This document shows positions 17,915 through 25,134 of a stretch of 64,000 nucleotides of DNA, piece after piece. Positions within the stretch are counted from its first letter, which is position 1. Every line of letters begins with the position of its first letter. Both the position numbers and the translations under genes were made by a program. The stretch lies in the NCBI GenBank assembly GCA_016718135.1, contig JADKEF010000008.1, forward strand, positions 1 through 64,000, written 5' to 3'. The notes beneath the pieces were generated by a model, which saw nothing but the letters and a program-made list of their open reading frames with translations, was not told where the DNA came from and did not search any database. Origin of the DNA: Acidobacteriota bacterium. GTDB taxonomy: Bacteria; Acidobacteriota; Blastocatellia; Pyrinomonadales; Pyrinomonadaceae.

Positions 17915-18826
17915 ATGAATAACTATTTGCCGGTAAAACTTAAGACCATTTTCGTCGCGGCCATGCTTTTGCTGGTCGCGTCTGGTGCGTTTGGGCAGGA
18001 AGGCGAGCCTTGGTCGCAAAACACCTCGCCGCTCGGGCCGCCGACCGGTTTTGTAAACGACTACGCCGATGTCATCGACCCTGCTACCAAACAACAACTC
18101 GAAGCCAAGCTCAAAAACCTAAAGGAAACCACAAATCCCCAGGTCGAGATCGCCGTCGCCGTGGTTAAAACAACGGGTGAACGGCCGATATTCGATTACT
18201 CACTCGCCGTCGCCCGCGGCTGGGGAATTGGTTCAAAGGCTGATGATAATCCGAGCGCGTTGCTGTTTGTCGCGATCGATGACCGCAAATATTTCACTCA
18301 GGTCAGCAAGGACCTCGAGGATGAATTGCCGGACGGCACCGTTGGCAGTTTGCAACGTCAGCTTCTCGTCCCCGAGTTCCGCAAAGGCAACTACGCCAAA
18401 GGCATCGCCGACACCGTCGACGCCTACATCGCCGCGATCCGAAACAAGGGCAACACGGCGGGCAACACGAATTCAGCGAAGCCTACGGCAAGCCGAGACT
18501 CCGGCTTCAGCGCCGGCTTGATGGGCGTATTCTGTTGTGCTGTGATCATCATCGTCATCCTTATCATCATTTTCAGTCGTGGAAAAGGTGGCGGGCCGTC
18601 GAGCGGCGACCGTGACCGCTGGGGTGGGGGCGGATTTGGCGGCGGCGGTGGCAGCGGTGATATTCTGCCTGCTGTCATCGGCGGAATTATCGGATCAGCC
18701 CTCTCTGGCGGCGGTTCGTCATCCTCATCAAGCGATTGGGGTGGTTCGTCGGGCGGCGGCAGCGACTGGGGCGGATTTGGAGGCGGCGGCGATTTCGGCG
18801 GTGGTGGCGGAGGAGGCGACTGGTAG
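17915..18826 (+). CDS. TPM-domain membrane protein with Gly-rich tail
   Basis: A 303-residue protein. A signal peptide (VAAMLLLVASGAFGQE) leads to a TPM domain (about residues 45-165: GFVNDYADVIDPATKQQLEAKL, VEIAVAVVKTTG, DDRKYFTQVSKDLEDELPD). A membrane helix follows (about 205-225, VFCCAVIIIVILIIIF), then a long Gly/Ser tail ending GGGGGGDW. TPM domains have been tied to photosystem repair phosphatases and to LemA-associated membrane proteins. Here lemA lies two genes downstream on the same strand, supporting the LemA/TPM pairing. Biochemical role not known. Confidence 0.82.
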   Translation: MNNYLPVKLKTIFVAAMLLLVASGAFGQEGEPWSQNTSPLGPPTGFVNDYADVIDPATKQQLEAKLKNLKETTNPQVEIAVAVVKTTGERPIFDYSLAVARGWGIGSKADDNPSALLFVAIDDRKYFTQVSKDLEDELPDGTVGSLQRQLLVPEFRKGNYAKGIADTVDAYIAAIRNKGNTAGNTNSAKPTASRDSGFSAGLMGVFCCAVIIIVILIIIFSRGKGGGPSSGDRDRWGGGGFGGGGGSGDILPAVIGGIIGSALSGGGSSSSSSDWGGSSGGGSDWGGFGGGGDFGGGGGGGDW

Positions 18827-18828
18827 GT

Positions 18829-19548
18829 ATGAAGCATCATTTTGAAGCATTTATCGACGATCTTAGGCAGACCCACGGCAGGAATCTCGTCTCTGTGATC
18901 CTCTACGGCTCGGCTGCGGCAGGTGATTTTGTGCCGAAGCAGTCGGATTACAACATTCTGATCGCACTCGAAAAGATCGGTCCTGAGGATCTCAGAAAAG
19001 CCCACGCTTGCATTCGCGAATGGGCGCGGATGGGCAATCCTGTTCCGGTCTATTTCACCGTCTCTGAACTGCAGAACGCCGGCGATGTGTTTCCGATCGA
19101 GTTTCATCAGATGAGTATCGCACGCAAGGTCTTGTTCGGCCCGGACGTACTTGCCGATCTTGTGATCTCAGATAAATTCCTGCGTCTTCAGGCTGAGTTT
19201 GAATTGCGGAGTAAGCTGATACAGCTTCGGCGGCAGTACATTTCCGCGTCGGCATCTGTCGATGGATTGAAGCGTTTGATGGGCGATAGCTTATCTAGCT
19301 TCTCAGCATTGTTTCGTGCGGTGTTGATCTTGAAGGGCCTGACGCCGCCCGCGACGAAGCACGAGATCGTTGCCCTCACTGCAAAACAGCTAGGCATCGA
19401 CGGAACGCCGTTTGAAAAAATATTTGATATTCGTGAGAATAGACTCACCGAAAAGCTTGACGAGGTTAGTGCGAACCGCCTATTTGGCGAGTATATGGAG
19501 CAGATCGAACACGTTATTCACGCAGTCGATGCGATCGACAAGGGGTAG
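18829..19548 (+). CDS. Nucleotidyltransferase-domain protein (MNT-like with C-terminal helical domain)
   Basis: A 239-residue protein starting two bases after the TPM gene stop. N-terminal nucleotidyltransferase fold: VSVILYGSAAAGDFVPKQSD carries the GS...SD motif (S then D for metal binding), followed by NILIALEKI, and VPVYFTVSE as the third-strand segment. The second half (RQYISASASVDGLKRL to EHVIHAVDAIDKG) is all-helical, like a substrate-binding HEPN-type domain fused to the transferase. Sandwiched between TPM and lemA genes with tiny gaps, so likely one transcript. Substrate unknown. Confidence 0.75.
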   Translation: MKHHFEAFIDDLRQTHGRNLVSVILYGSAAAGDFVPKQSDYNILIALEKIGPEDLRKAHACIREWARMGNPVPVYFTVSELQNAGDVFPIEFHQMSIARKVLFGPDVLADLVISDKFLRLQAEFELRSKLIQLRRQYISASASVDGLKRLMGDSLSSFSALFRAVLILKGLTPPATKHEIVALTAKQLGIDGTPFEKIFDIRENRLTEKLDEVSANRLFGEYMEQIEHVIHAVDAIDKG

Positions 19549-19575
19549 TCAGTTTTGACTTTTAGGAGAATAGAG

Positions 19576-20245
19576 ATGAAAAGAGCAATTTTGTTATCAA
19601 TAGTATTATTTGCCGCGTTCGGCCTTAGCGGCTGCAGCTACAACGATCTGACCGCGAAGCAGCAGAAAGTAAAGGGTCAGTGGGCAAATGTTGAAAGTGC
19701 AATGCAGCGACGGGCAGATTTAATACCCAATTTGGTAAAAGCAGCACAGATGGCGGGTATCCAAGAGCAAGAGGTATTTGGTCAGATCGCGGACGCACGT
19801 TCACGCCTTCTAGGTGCCCAGCAGGCTGCACCGGCGGGTGAAGGCGGCGACAAAACGCCAGAGCAGAAGCAGGCCGTTATCGAAGCGAACAACACCTTCG
19901 GAGGGACGATTGGCCGTCTTTTGAGTTTGCAGGAACAGTATCCAGTATTGAGATCGGTAGAGGCGTTCCTTAAACTTCAAGATGATCTATCGAGTACTGA
20001 GAATCGCATTAATGTTGCACGTCTCGACTACAACTCATCTGTGACGGATTACAATACAACGCGGAATTCTTTTCCGGCGGTACTGACTGCTAGTTTACTT
20101 GGATTTAAAGAAGAGCCATTTTTCAAAGCTGACGAGGGCGCAAAAACGGCTCCGGACGTCGGCGACCCCAATTCAATCCGACGGTCAGCAACCAAGTGCA
20201 CCGGCTGCTCCCGTAGCCCCTGCTGCTCCGGCAAACAAACCGTAA
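19576..20245 (+). CDS. lemA: LemA family lipoprotein (one frameshift near the end)
   Basis: Start at MKRAILLSIVLFAAFGLSGC, preceded by TAGGAGA; LSGC is a lipobox, so a lipid-anchored form is predicted. The LemA coiled coil is clear: NDLTAKQQKVKGQWANVESA, QRRADLIPNLVKAAQMA, then YNSSVTDYNTTRNSFPAVL. Near 20160-20163 one extra base (GTCGGCGACC for GTCGCGACC) shifts the frame. Corrected, the tail reads TPIQSDGQQPSAPAAPV and ends PANKP-stop at 20245, directly abutting the convergent gene at 20246; uncorrected it would run 77 bases into that gene. LemA's function is unsettled; it commonly sits beside TPM proteins. Confidence 0.85.
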
Positions 20246-20566
20246 CTAAAACCCGCGGCTATTGCACATCGAACAATGATCGCAAGGCTTGTCAGGCTCG
20301 AACTGGCAAGCCTTTTCCTTGAACTGGCTGCCAAATATCGAATCGGCGATCGCCTCGGCGATGTTGAGTTTGTCGAGGCTCGGATGGGGAGAGTGATGAG
20401 TGGTGAGTGATGAGTGATTAGTCGTCTCTGCCTGCTCGAGTTTATCTAGGCGGTGATTGATCTTTTCCACACTTGCAAACAGAGCTGCCAGCTCTGAGGT
20501 CTGGGGCTCGGATGAGAGTATCTTGGCTATCTTGTCAGCCAGCTTTTGCGTTTCCGTGGAAGCCAT
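20246..20566 (-). CDS. Cys-rich small protein of the microcompartment operon
   Basis: A 106-residue protein, last gene of the operon. The N-terminal helical part (LADKIAKILSSEP, LFASVEKINHRLDKLEQAE) looks like a coiled coil. A foreign in-frame word repeat (NHSSLTTHHSPHPS, 20390-20424) is inserted mid-protein. Then comes LNIAEAIADSIFG, and the C-terminus holds ACQFEPDKPCDHCSMCNSRGF-type cysteines (C-x8-C-x2-C-x2-C), a possible metal or iron-sulfur site. Position implies a link to the shell or its cargo. No family recognised. Confidence 0.65.
   Translation of the reverse strand: MASTETQKLADKIAKILSSEPQTSELAALFASVEKINHRLDKLEQAETTNHSSLTTHHSPHPSLDKLNIAEAIADSIFGSQFKEKACQFEPDKPCDHCSMCNSRGF
20390..20424. 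repeat. Low-complexity word repeat, in frame
   Basis: GAGAGTGATGAGTGGTGAG and GATGAGTGATTAG words, the same vocabulary as at 5332-5376, here inside the Cys-rich microcompartment gene. Confidence 0.65.
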
Positions 20567-20571
20567 TGCGT

Positions 20572-20859
20572 CTAGCCTTCATCTCCTGTCAACAGATCAA
20601 CATAATCCACCACCCCAACGATCGCCGAGTCGATCGCCGCTCCGGGTTTGCCGGTGGAGGCGGTTGAGGCTCCCCAGCCTTCCTGGACGATGAGGACGAT
20701 GTCGCCTTCGCCGGAATTAACTGAATCGAGGGCGATGCAGGTGTAGTCCATGTCGGTGCCCTCGGGGGTGATCTGGCGGCAGAGCATCGAGCGCGTGCCT
20801 TCGTAACGCTGATTTTTTTGCGTTGCTACTACATTTCCGATGACACGGGCTAAGAGCAT
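20572..20859 (-). CDS. BMC-P shell protein (EutN/CcmL family), 1 of 3
   Basis: A 95-residue pentameric vertex protein. It starts LLARVIGNVVATQKNQRYEG as the family does, with IALDSVNSGEGDIVLIVQEG and ending AAIDSAIVGVVDYVD. These proteins cap the twelve vertices of the icosahedral shell. Directly abuts the next BMC-P gene (stop at 20860). Three different BMC-P genes with one BMC-H is a feature of PVM-like loci. Confidence 0.93.
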   Translation of the reverse strand: MLLARVIGNVVATQKNQRYEGTRSMLCRQITPEGTDMDYTCIALDSVNSGEGDIVLIVQEGWGASTASTGKPGAAIDSAIVGVVDYVDLLTGDEG

Positions 20860-21135
20860 CTATGGATTAAAAACGTGCGCGTCCGAATCGATTATTCCTA
20901 CTATCGTGCAGTCGGTAGGCGTTTCGTCGCGTTTGAATGGGAACGAGGCTTCCTTGCCTCGGCACCAGAAAACTAATTCGCCAACTCCCGCACCAACCGC
21001 GTCAAGCGCGATCGTCGGCGTTCCTTTTGGTTTGAGATCAGCGTCCAAAGTTTGCACGAGTAGGAATTTACGCCCGTGCAGGGCTTCGTTCTTCACCGTT
21101 GCAACTACATTTCCGATGACGCGGGCTATCTGCAT
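20860..21135 (-). CDS. BMC-P shell protein, 2 of 3
   Basis: A 91-residue EutN/CcmL-family protein: QIARVIGNVVATVKNEALHG, then IALDAVGAGVGELVFWCRG and TDCTIVGIIDSD. The Trp-Cys before the RGKE loop is unusual beside its paralogues. Separated from BMC-P 3 by a long hairpin repeat. Confidence 0.93.
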   Translation of the reverse strand: MQIARVIGNVVATVKNEALHGRKFLLVQTLDADLKPKGTPTIALDAVGAGVGELVFWCRGKEASFPFKRDETPTDCTIVGIIDSDAHVFNP

Positions 21136-21140
21136 TGTAT

Positions 21141-21231
21141 GAGTTTATTGAGTGTATAGAGTTTTTTGAGTTTGTTGAGGGAAAGCAATTTCTCTCTCAA
21201 TGAACTCAAGAGACTCAAAAAACTCTTTCAA
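21141..21231. repeat. Intergenic hairpin of TTGAG/AACTC words
   Basis: Left GAGTTTATTGAGTG and AGAGTTTTTTGAGTTTG face right CAAGAGACTCAAAAAACTC, with 14 exact paired bases (AGAGTTTTTTGAGT) and looser pairing around. It fills the gap between two BMC-P genes and reaches the stop of the upstream one. Confidence 0.75.
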
Positions 21232-21497
21232 CTAGTTATATCTATTTCGTCGATCACGCCGATGATCGCGCTGTCGACGGGGCAGTCTTTGTTACCCTCG
21301 GCGAGGCGGGCGGATGAGCCGCTGACGACGATGACCTTTTCGTGAAAGCCTGCTCCGACGGTATCGACGGAAACAACATAGCCGCTCTGGTCAGTGCCGT
21401 CGAGATTGATCGGCTTGACGATGAGCAGCTTCTTTCCGTGTAGCCGTTCGTCTTTTTGCGTGGACACGACGGTGCCCAGGATGCGTGCGATTATCAT
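21228..21497 (-). CDS. BMC-P shell protein, 3 of 3
   Basis: An 89-residue EutN/CcmL-family protein: IIARILGTVVSTQKDERLHG, KKLLIVKPINLDG, VVSVDTVGAGFHEKVIVVSG and DSAIIGVIDEIDI. Closest in pattern to canonical EutN. Flanked on both sides by hairpin repeats that separate it from its operon neighbours. Confidence 0.94.
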   Translation of the reverse strand: MIIARILGTVVSTQKDERLHGKKLLIVKPINLDGTDQSGYVVSVDTVGAGFHEKVIVVSGSSARLAEGNKDCPVDSAIIGVIDEIDITS

Positions 21498-21499
21498 TG

Positions 21500-21577
21500 T
21501 TCAGTTGTCGGTGGTCAGTTGTCAGTTGTCAGTTAGAACAGAAATATCTGACAACTGACAACCGGCTACTGACAACT
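21500..21577. repeat. Intergenic hairpin of CAGTTGT/ACAACTG words
   Basis: Left CAGTTGTCGGTGGTCAGTTG and two further copies of CAGTTGT face right CTGACAACTGACAACC and CTGACAAC. It occupies the whole gap between BMC-H and BMC-P 3 in the operon mRNA. Confidence 0.8.
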
Positions 21578-21857
21578 ATCCTTTCCTGACGACAGGCAAT
21601 GTCTCATCCACGCTCGAGTGTGGACGCGGGATGACGTGGACGCTGACTAGTTCGCCAACGCGGCGGGCGGCGGCGGCACCGGCGTCGGTGGCTGCTTTTA
21701 CCGCGGCAACGTCACCGCGAACAACCGCTGTGACAAAACCGGCTCCGATCTTTTCGTAGCCGACGAGCTGTACATTCGCGGCCTTGACCATGGCATCGGC
21801 CGCCTCGATCGTGGCCACGAGGCCCTTTGTTTCAACCATTCCTAATGCTTCTTGCAT
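21576..21857 (-). CDS. BMC-H hexameric shell protein (PduA/EutM/CcmK family)
   Basis: A 93-residue shell-facet protein: EALGMVETKGLVATIEAADA, then VQLVGYEKIGAGFVTAVVRG, DVAAVKAATDAGAAAARRVG and SVHVIPRPH. The pore loop is GAG where GSG/GIG is common, which may alter metabolite passage. It is the only BMC-H in view, so it must form the whole facet unless more genes lie elsewhere. It follows the aldolase by 36 bases. Confidence 0.96.
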   Translation of the reverse strand: MQEALGMVETKGLVATIEAADAMVKAANVQLVGYEKIGAGFVTAVVRGDVAAVKAATDAGAAAARRVGELVSVHVIPRPHSSVDETLPVVRKG

Positions 21858-21893
21858 TTAGTTTCTCCTGAAAGTTTCTAAGGATTCTTAAGT

Positions 21894-22694
21894 TTACCCC
21901 AACTTGGCCGCTTGGCTCAAAAGCTCGATCAATTCTTCGCGGGTGAATGATATTTTCTGCCCGTTCGAACCGTTTGACGTTGGGTAACTCACGTCGAGGT
22001 CGCAGGCGATGTTGGCTTCGTGGAGATAGCCGCAGGCCTGGCAGCGGGCGTTTGCACCGAGAAAGCCCGCCTTTTCCCTGATATGAATAAGCTTTTCGAT
22101 CGCGTCAGCCGGCAGGTCGTTGGCTCCGCCGAGGGCTTTGGCGAGGATCGCGATCTTGGCGGTGTGTTCGAGCGTTTCGAGGCGGTCGAAGGCTTGCCAG
22201 AGATGTTCGCCGTAGGCAACCGCACCGTGATTGGCCATTAAAAGGGCGTTGTGATGCGGGACGAAAGGCTTCATCGCCTCGGTCAGTTCGTCGGTCGACG
22301 GAGTGCCGTATTTAGTTAGCGGAACGCATCCGAGCGTCAGGATCACTTCGGATAATATTGGCTGGTCTATCGCAAGCCCCGCGGCGGAAAACGCTGTCGC
22401 GTGCGGCGAATGCGCGTGACACACCGCGTGAATATCGGGCCGCATCTTGTAGATCAGTAGATGCATTGCCAGCTCGGACGAAGCCCGTTTGTCCGAAAGC
22501 GGCTTGCCGTCTAGATCCGTAAGAGCGAGGCAATCCTCGGTCATTCGCCCTTTCGAGGTCATTGTCGGCGTCGCGAGAACCGTATTCTCATCGAGTCGAA
22601 TGCTGACGTTGCCGTCAAACGCAACAACGTGGCTGCGTTCGTAGAGCAGCTTGCCAACCTCGCAGATGAGTTTTCTTGCGGCGGATTCGTCCAT
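21894..22694 (-). CDS. Class II aldolase, fuculose/rhamnulose-1-phosphate aldolase-like, microcompartment cargo
   Basis: A 266-residue protein. The class II aldolase/adducin fold has Glu74 (SSELAMH), zinc ligands His93 and His95 in CHAHSPHA, and His156 in MANHGAVAYG. Family members split fuculose- or rhamnulose-1-phosphate into DHAP and lactaldehyde. Beyond the ~210-residue core is an extension with CQACG, then a likely C-terminal encapsulation helix (SFTREELIELLSQAAKLG). First gene of the shell operon, as in PVM-type microcompartments. Whether the substrate is fuculose-1-P, rhamnulose-1-P or another sugar phosphate cannot be told. Confidence 0.87.
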   Translation of the reverse strand: MDESAARKLICEVGKLLYERSHVVAFDGNVSIRLDENTVLATPTMTSKGRMTEDCLALTDLDGKPLSDKRASSELAMHLLIYKMRPDIHAVCHAHSPHATAFSAAGLAIDQPILSEVILTLGCVPLTKYGTPSTDELTEAMKPFVPHHNALLMANHGAVAYGEHLWQAFDRLETLEHTAKIAILAKALGGANDLPADAIEKLIHIREKAGFLGANARCQACGYLHEANIACDLDVSYPTSNGSNGQKISFTREELIELLSQAAKLG

Positions 22695-22709
22695 ACAAAA
22701 ATAAGGAAA

Positions 22710-22749
22710 CCACAGATTAACACATCGCTCGCGGCGCGTTAACCTGTGG
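22710..22749. repeat. Hairpin of CCACAGATTAACAC words upstream of the aldolase
   Basis: CCACAGATTAACAC (22710-22723) pairs with GCGTTAACCTGTGG (22736-22749) at 12 of 14 positions, just upstream of the operon's first start codon. It could sit in the 5' leader. Confidence 0.7.
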
Positions 22750-22768
22750 CTTGATCTTGAGTGAAAAA

Positions 22769-23122
22769 TTATCTCGCTGTCTTCGGAGCTGCCGGGGCAA
22801 CAGGGGCAATCGGTGGAGGCGGAACGCTGAGTTCCAACTCGCGAAGCTCATTTCGCCATTCCTCGTGGCCAGGATGTTTCATCTTCAGCTCGTCCCAACG
22901 CTGGCCTTCCACCTCGTTGCGTAGGCGAAGATTCTCGTTCTTCAGTTCCTCGTTCTCACGGCGAAGTCGCTGCATTTCGTGATGCTTCTTCGCTTTCCAG
23001 CCGCGGCCGAATTGCGGACGCTTGAGGTCCACAAACAGGCTCGTGATAAAAACGCCCACCAGCAGTGCTGCTGCGAACGGTAAGATCCTCTTAACAAGTC
23101 CAAATATTCCTGGCGATGTCAT
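22769..23122 (-). CDS. Single-span membrane protein with coiled coil
   Basis: A 117-residue protein. One membrane helix at about residues 10-30 (ILPFAAALLVGVFITSLFV), a basic stretch (RGWKAKKHHEMQRLRRE), a coiled coil (ENEELKNENLRLRNEVEGQ), then a Pro/Ala-rich tail. No family recognised. It lies upstream of the microcompartment operon on the same strand but separated by a hairpin repeat, so co-transcription is uncertain. Confidence 0.65.
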   Translation of the reverse strand: MTSPGIFGLVKRILPFAAALLVGVFITSLFVDLKRPQFGRGWKAKKHHEMQRLRRENEELKNENLRLRNEVEGQRWDELKMKHPGHEEWRNELRELELSVPPPPIAPVAPAAPKTAR

Positions 23123-23342
23123 GGCTTAGAACTACTCCTGTATTACTACTTACGGCGGCTATTCGAAATCGGTTTCAACAAAATTTGGGAAACCGCAACT
23201 TACATATTATACCTTCCATCAAAACTCACAAAGCAAATTCTGACGCGGGGCGTGAAAAGATCAAAAATAAGACGGCGCACTTCGCTCGTTCGTTGCCCTG
23301 AGAAGAAAATTGACATACAATTGGCGTTTCAAGTGTGAAACA

Positions 23343-23954
23343 ATGATCGCATACCTGTCAGGCAAACTGTTGGAAAAGCATACAAATTTGGCAATCGTCG
23401 ATGTCGGCGGCGTCGGCTATGAGGTGTCGATACCGCTCTCGACCTATTACGAGCTCGGCGATGTCGGCTCGGATGTCAGCATGCGGATCTACACGCATGT
23501 TCGGGAAGACGCGATACAGCTTTTTGGCTTCAAAACCCTGCGCGAACGCGATCTCTATCTCCGCCTGATCTCTGTTCAGGGCATCGGGCCGAAGATGGGC
23601 ATCGCGATGCTGTCGGGTATGAACGCCGACGAGATCATCCTCGCCATCCGTACCGACGATCTCGCCCGCCTCACATCGATCCCCGGCGTCGGCCGCAAGA
23701 CCGCCGAACGTCTCGTGATCGAGCTTCGTGACAAGATCGGCGAACTCTCGAGCGGCGGAACTGCAAAACACGATGCCCTCGAATCTTCGTCGCTCCCGTC
23801 CGATGCCATTTTCGAGGATGCCCTGTCGGCACTTGTGAATCTCGGCTACCAGCGTCCACTGGCGGAAAAGGCGTTGAAGCAGGCCGCGCAAGAGGGGATC
23901 GAGATCTCTGTGCAGAAGCTTTTGCGGCGAAGTCTTCAGTTGTTGGCGAAATAG
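23343..23954 (+). CDS. ruvA: Holliday junction DNA helicase subunit RuvA
   Basis: A 203-residue tetrameric Holliday-junction binder. MIAYLSGKLLEKHTNLAIVD is the family N-terminus, so the ATG at 23343 is chosen over a start 11 codons earlier. OB fold then two helix-hairpin-helix motifs (ISVQGIGPKMGIAMLSG and LTSIPGVGRKTAERLVIELRDK). The C-terminal domain III (EDALSALVNLGYQRPLAEKAL) contacts RuvB. ruvB lies about 1.2 kb downstream, separated by a CPBP gene. Confidence 0.96.
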   Translation: MIAYLSGKLLEKHTNLAIVDVGGVGYEVSIPLSTYYELGDVGSDVSMRIYTHVREDAIQLFGFKTLRERDLYLRLISVQGIGPKMGIAMLSGMNADEIILAIRTDDLARLTSIPGVGRKTAERLVIELRDKIGELSSGGTAKHDALESSSLPSDAIFEDALSALVNLGYQRPLAEKALKQAAQEGIEISVQKLLRRSLQLLAK

Positions 23955-24132
23955 TGTTCGTCCAAATTCGGCTTTGCCGTACTGCAGTGCGGCGTGGCTG
24001 TGCCTCGCCGGTCGCCACCACTACCTGATCCCGGCGGCTACGCCGCCAATGGAGGCATAGCCTCGAAAATAATTTATGAGCAGAATCGGAGAGGCACAGC
24101 CTCTCCGCACTGCGATGCGGCAGGCCGCAAGA
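23955..24132. repeat. Cluster of four small GC-rich palindromes
   Basis: Between ruvA and the CPBP gene: GCCGTACTGCAGTGCGGC (23977-23994), GGCGGCTACGCCGCC (24033-24047), GAGGCATAGCCTC (24052-24064) and GGAGAGGCACAGCCTCTCC (24088-24106). All have 3-base or near-zero loops. They resemble REP/BIME-type elements. One could end ruvA transcription, but none has a T-tract. Confidence 0.7.
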
Positions 24133-24891
24133 ATGCTTCAGATCCTCACCCAAATCAAAACTGACTTCTCCACCCTCGACCGCCGGGCCGTTTTTGCGTT
24201 TGTCTATGCTGCGGTCGGTCTTACGTGCATTACCTATCTCAAAGATCCGAAATATCTCCAGGCGATCCTCGCGGGAACGCCTTGGGCGCATGTCGGTGAT
24301 GAGGCGGCGATGTCGTCGACGAATAATCTTTACGCATTGGTCTGGTGGGTGTGTGTTTCGCTTGCCTTTTATTTTGTGATACCGGCGTTGTTCGTTAAGT
24401 TCGTGCAGAAGCGAAAGCTGAGCGAGATCGGGCTCGCGAATAAGGTTGAGCCGGGGTTTTTGAAGCTGTTGGTGGTCTGTGTCGCGTTCATGTTGCCGTT
24501 GGTTTATCTGATGTCGCTGACGGATGGCTTTTCGTCGAAGTATCCGTTTTTGAAAGTTTACGACGGCTCGCCGTATTTGACTTGGACGCTCTTGATCTGG
24601 GAACTCGTGTATTTTGCACAGTTTTTCGGGCTCGAATTCTTTTTTCGCGGTTTTCTCGTTCATAGCCTGAAACCGTCCCTGGGATTTTATTCGATCTTCG
24701 CGATGACGGTGCCGTACACGATGATCCATTTTCAAAAGCCGATGCCCGAAACCTTCGCCGCCATCGTCGCCGGCATTTTCCTCGGCTGGATCAGCTACAA
24801 AAACGGCACCATCTGGCTCGGGCTGGTGCTGCATTGTGCGGTGGCATTCTCGATGGATATTTTGGCGTTATGGAACAAGGGGCTGCTATGA
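24133..24891 (+). CDS. CPBP-family intramembrane protease-like protein, variant motif
   Basis: About 252 residues with seven or so membrane helices (CVSLAFYFVIPALFVKF, LLVVCVAFMLPLVYLMSL and others). The CPBP/Abi motif 1, normally EExxxR, reads LEFFFR (first Glu replaced by Leu). Motif 2 appears as YTMIH and motif 3 as LHCAVAFSMD. The usual family role is type II CAAX prenyl-type or peptide proteolysis in the membrane; the changed first Glu leaves activity doubtful. The start at 24133 is preferred because the longer frame begins inside the palindrome cluster. Confidence 0.7.
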   Translation: MLQILTQIKTDFSTLDRRAVFAFVYAAVGLTCITYLKDPKYLQAILAGTPWAHVGDEAAMSSTNNLYALVWWVCVSLAFYFVIPALFVKFVQKRKLSEIGLANKVEPGFLKLLVVCVAFMLPLVYLMSLTDGFSSKYPFLKVYDGSPYLTWTLLIWELVYFAQFFGLEFFFRGFLVHSLKPSLGFYSIFAMTVPYTMIHFQKPMPETFAAIVAGIFLGWISYKNGTIWLGLVLHCAVAFSMDILALWNKGLL

Positions 24892-25134
24892 CGAAATGTG
24901 TCAGAATGGTCCGTCACGGACCCATTTCTCCGAACCGAAATTGCGTTTTTCCGAACCGCGGAAATGGGAAAATATGTGCAGAACGGGGCCACATTTCGCA
25001 ACGTTTCCGTCTCATCGAGCTACGTCCGGCTTTTCCCATCGAATCCGAACGTTTCCTTTTAATTTTCTATATTTCCTTTCGCACCCCTTGTGCCCGGGTC
25101 GGCTGTCAATCCGGTTTCGATTTCGGTTAGAATC

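Noticed and set aside
23671..24834. Long minus-strand open frame (387 codons) across ruvA and the CPBP gene
   Set aside because: Antisense shadow of two recognised genes and the palindrome cluster; very Arg/His-rich.
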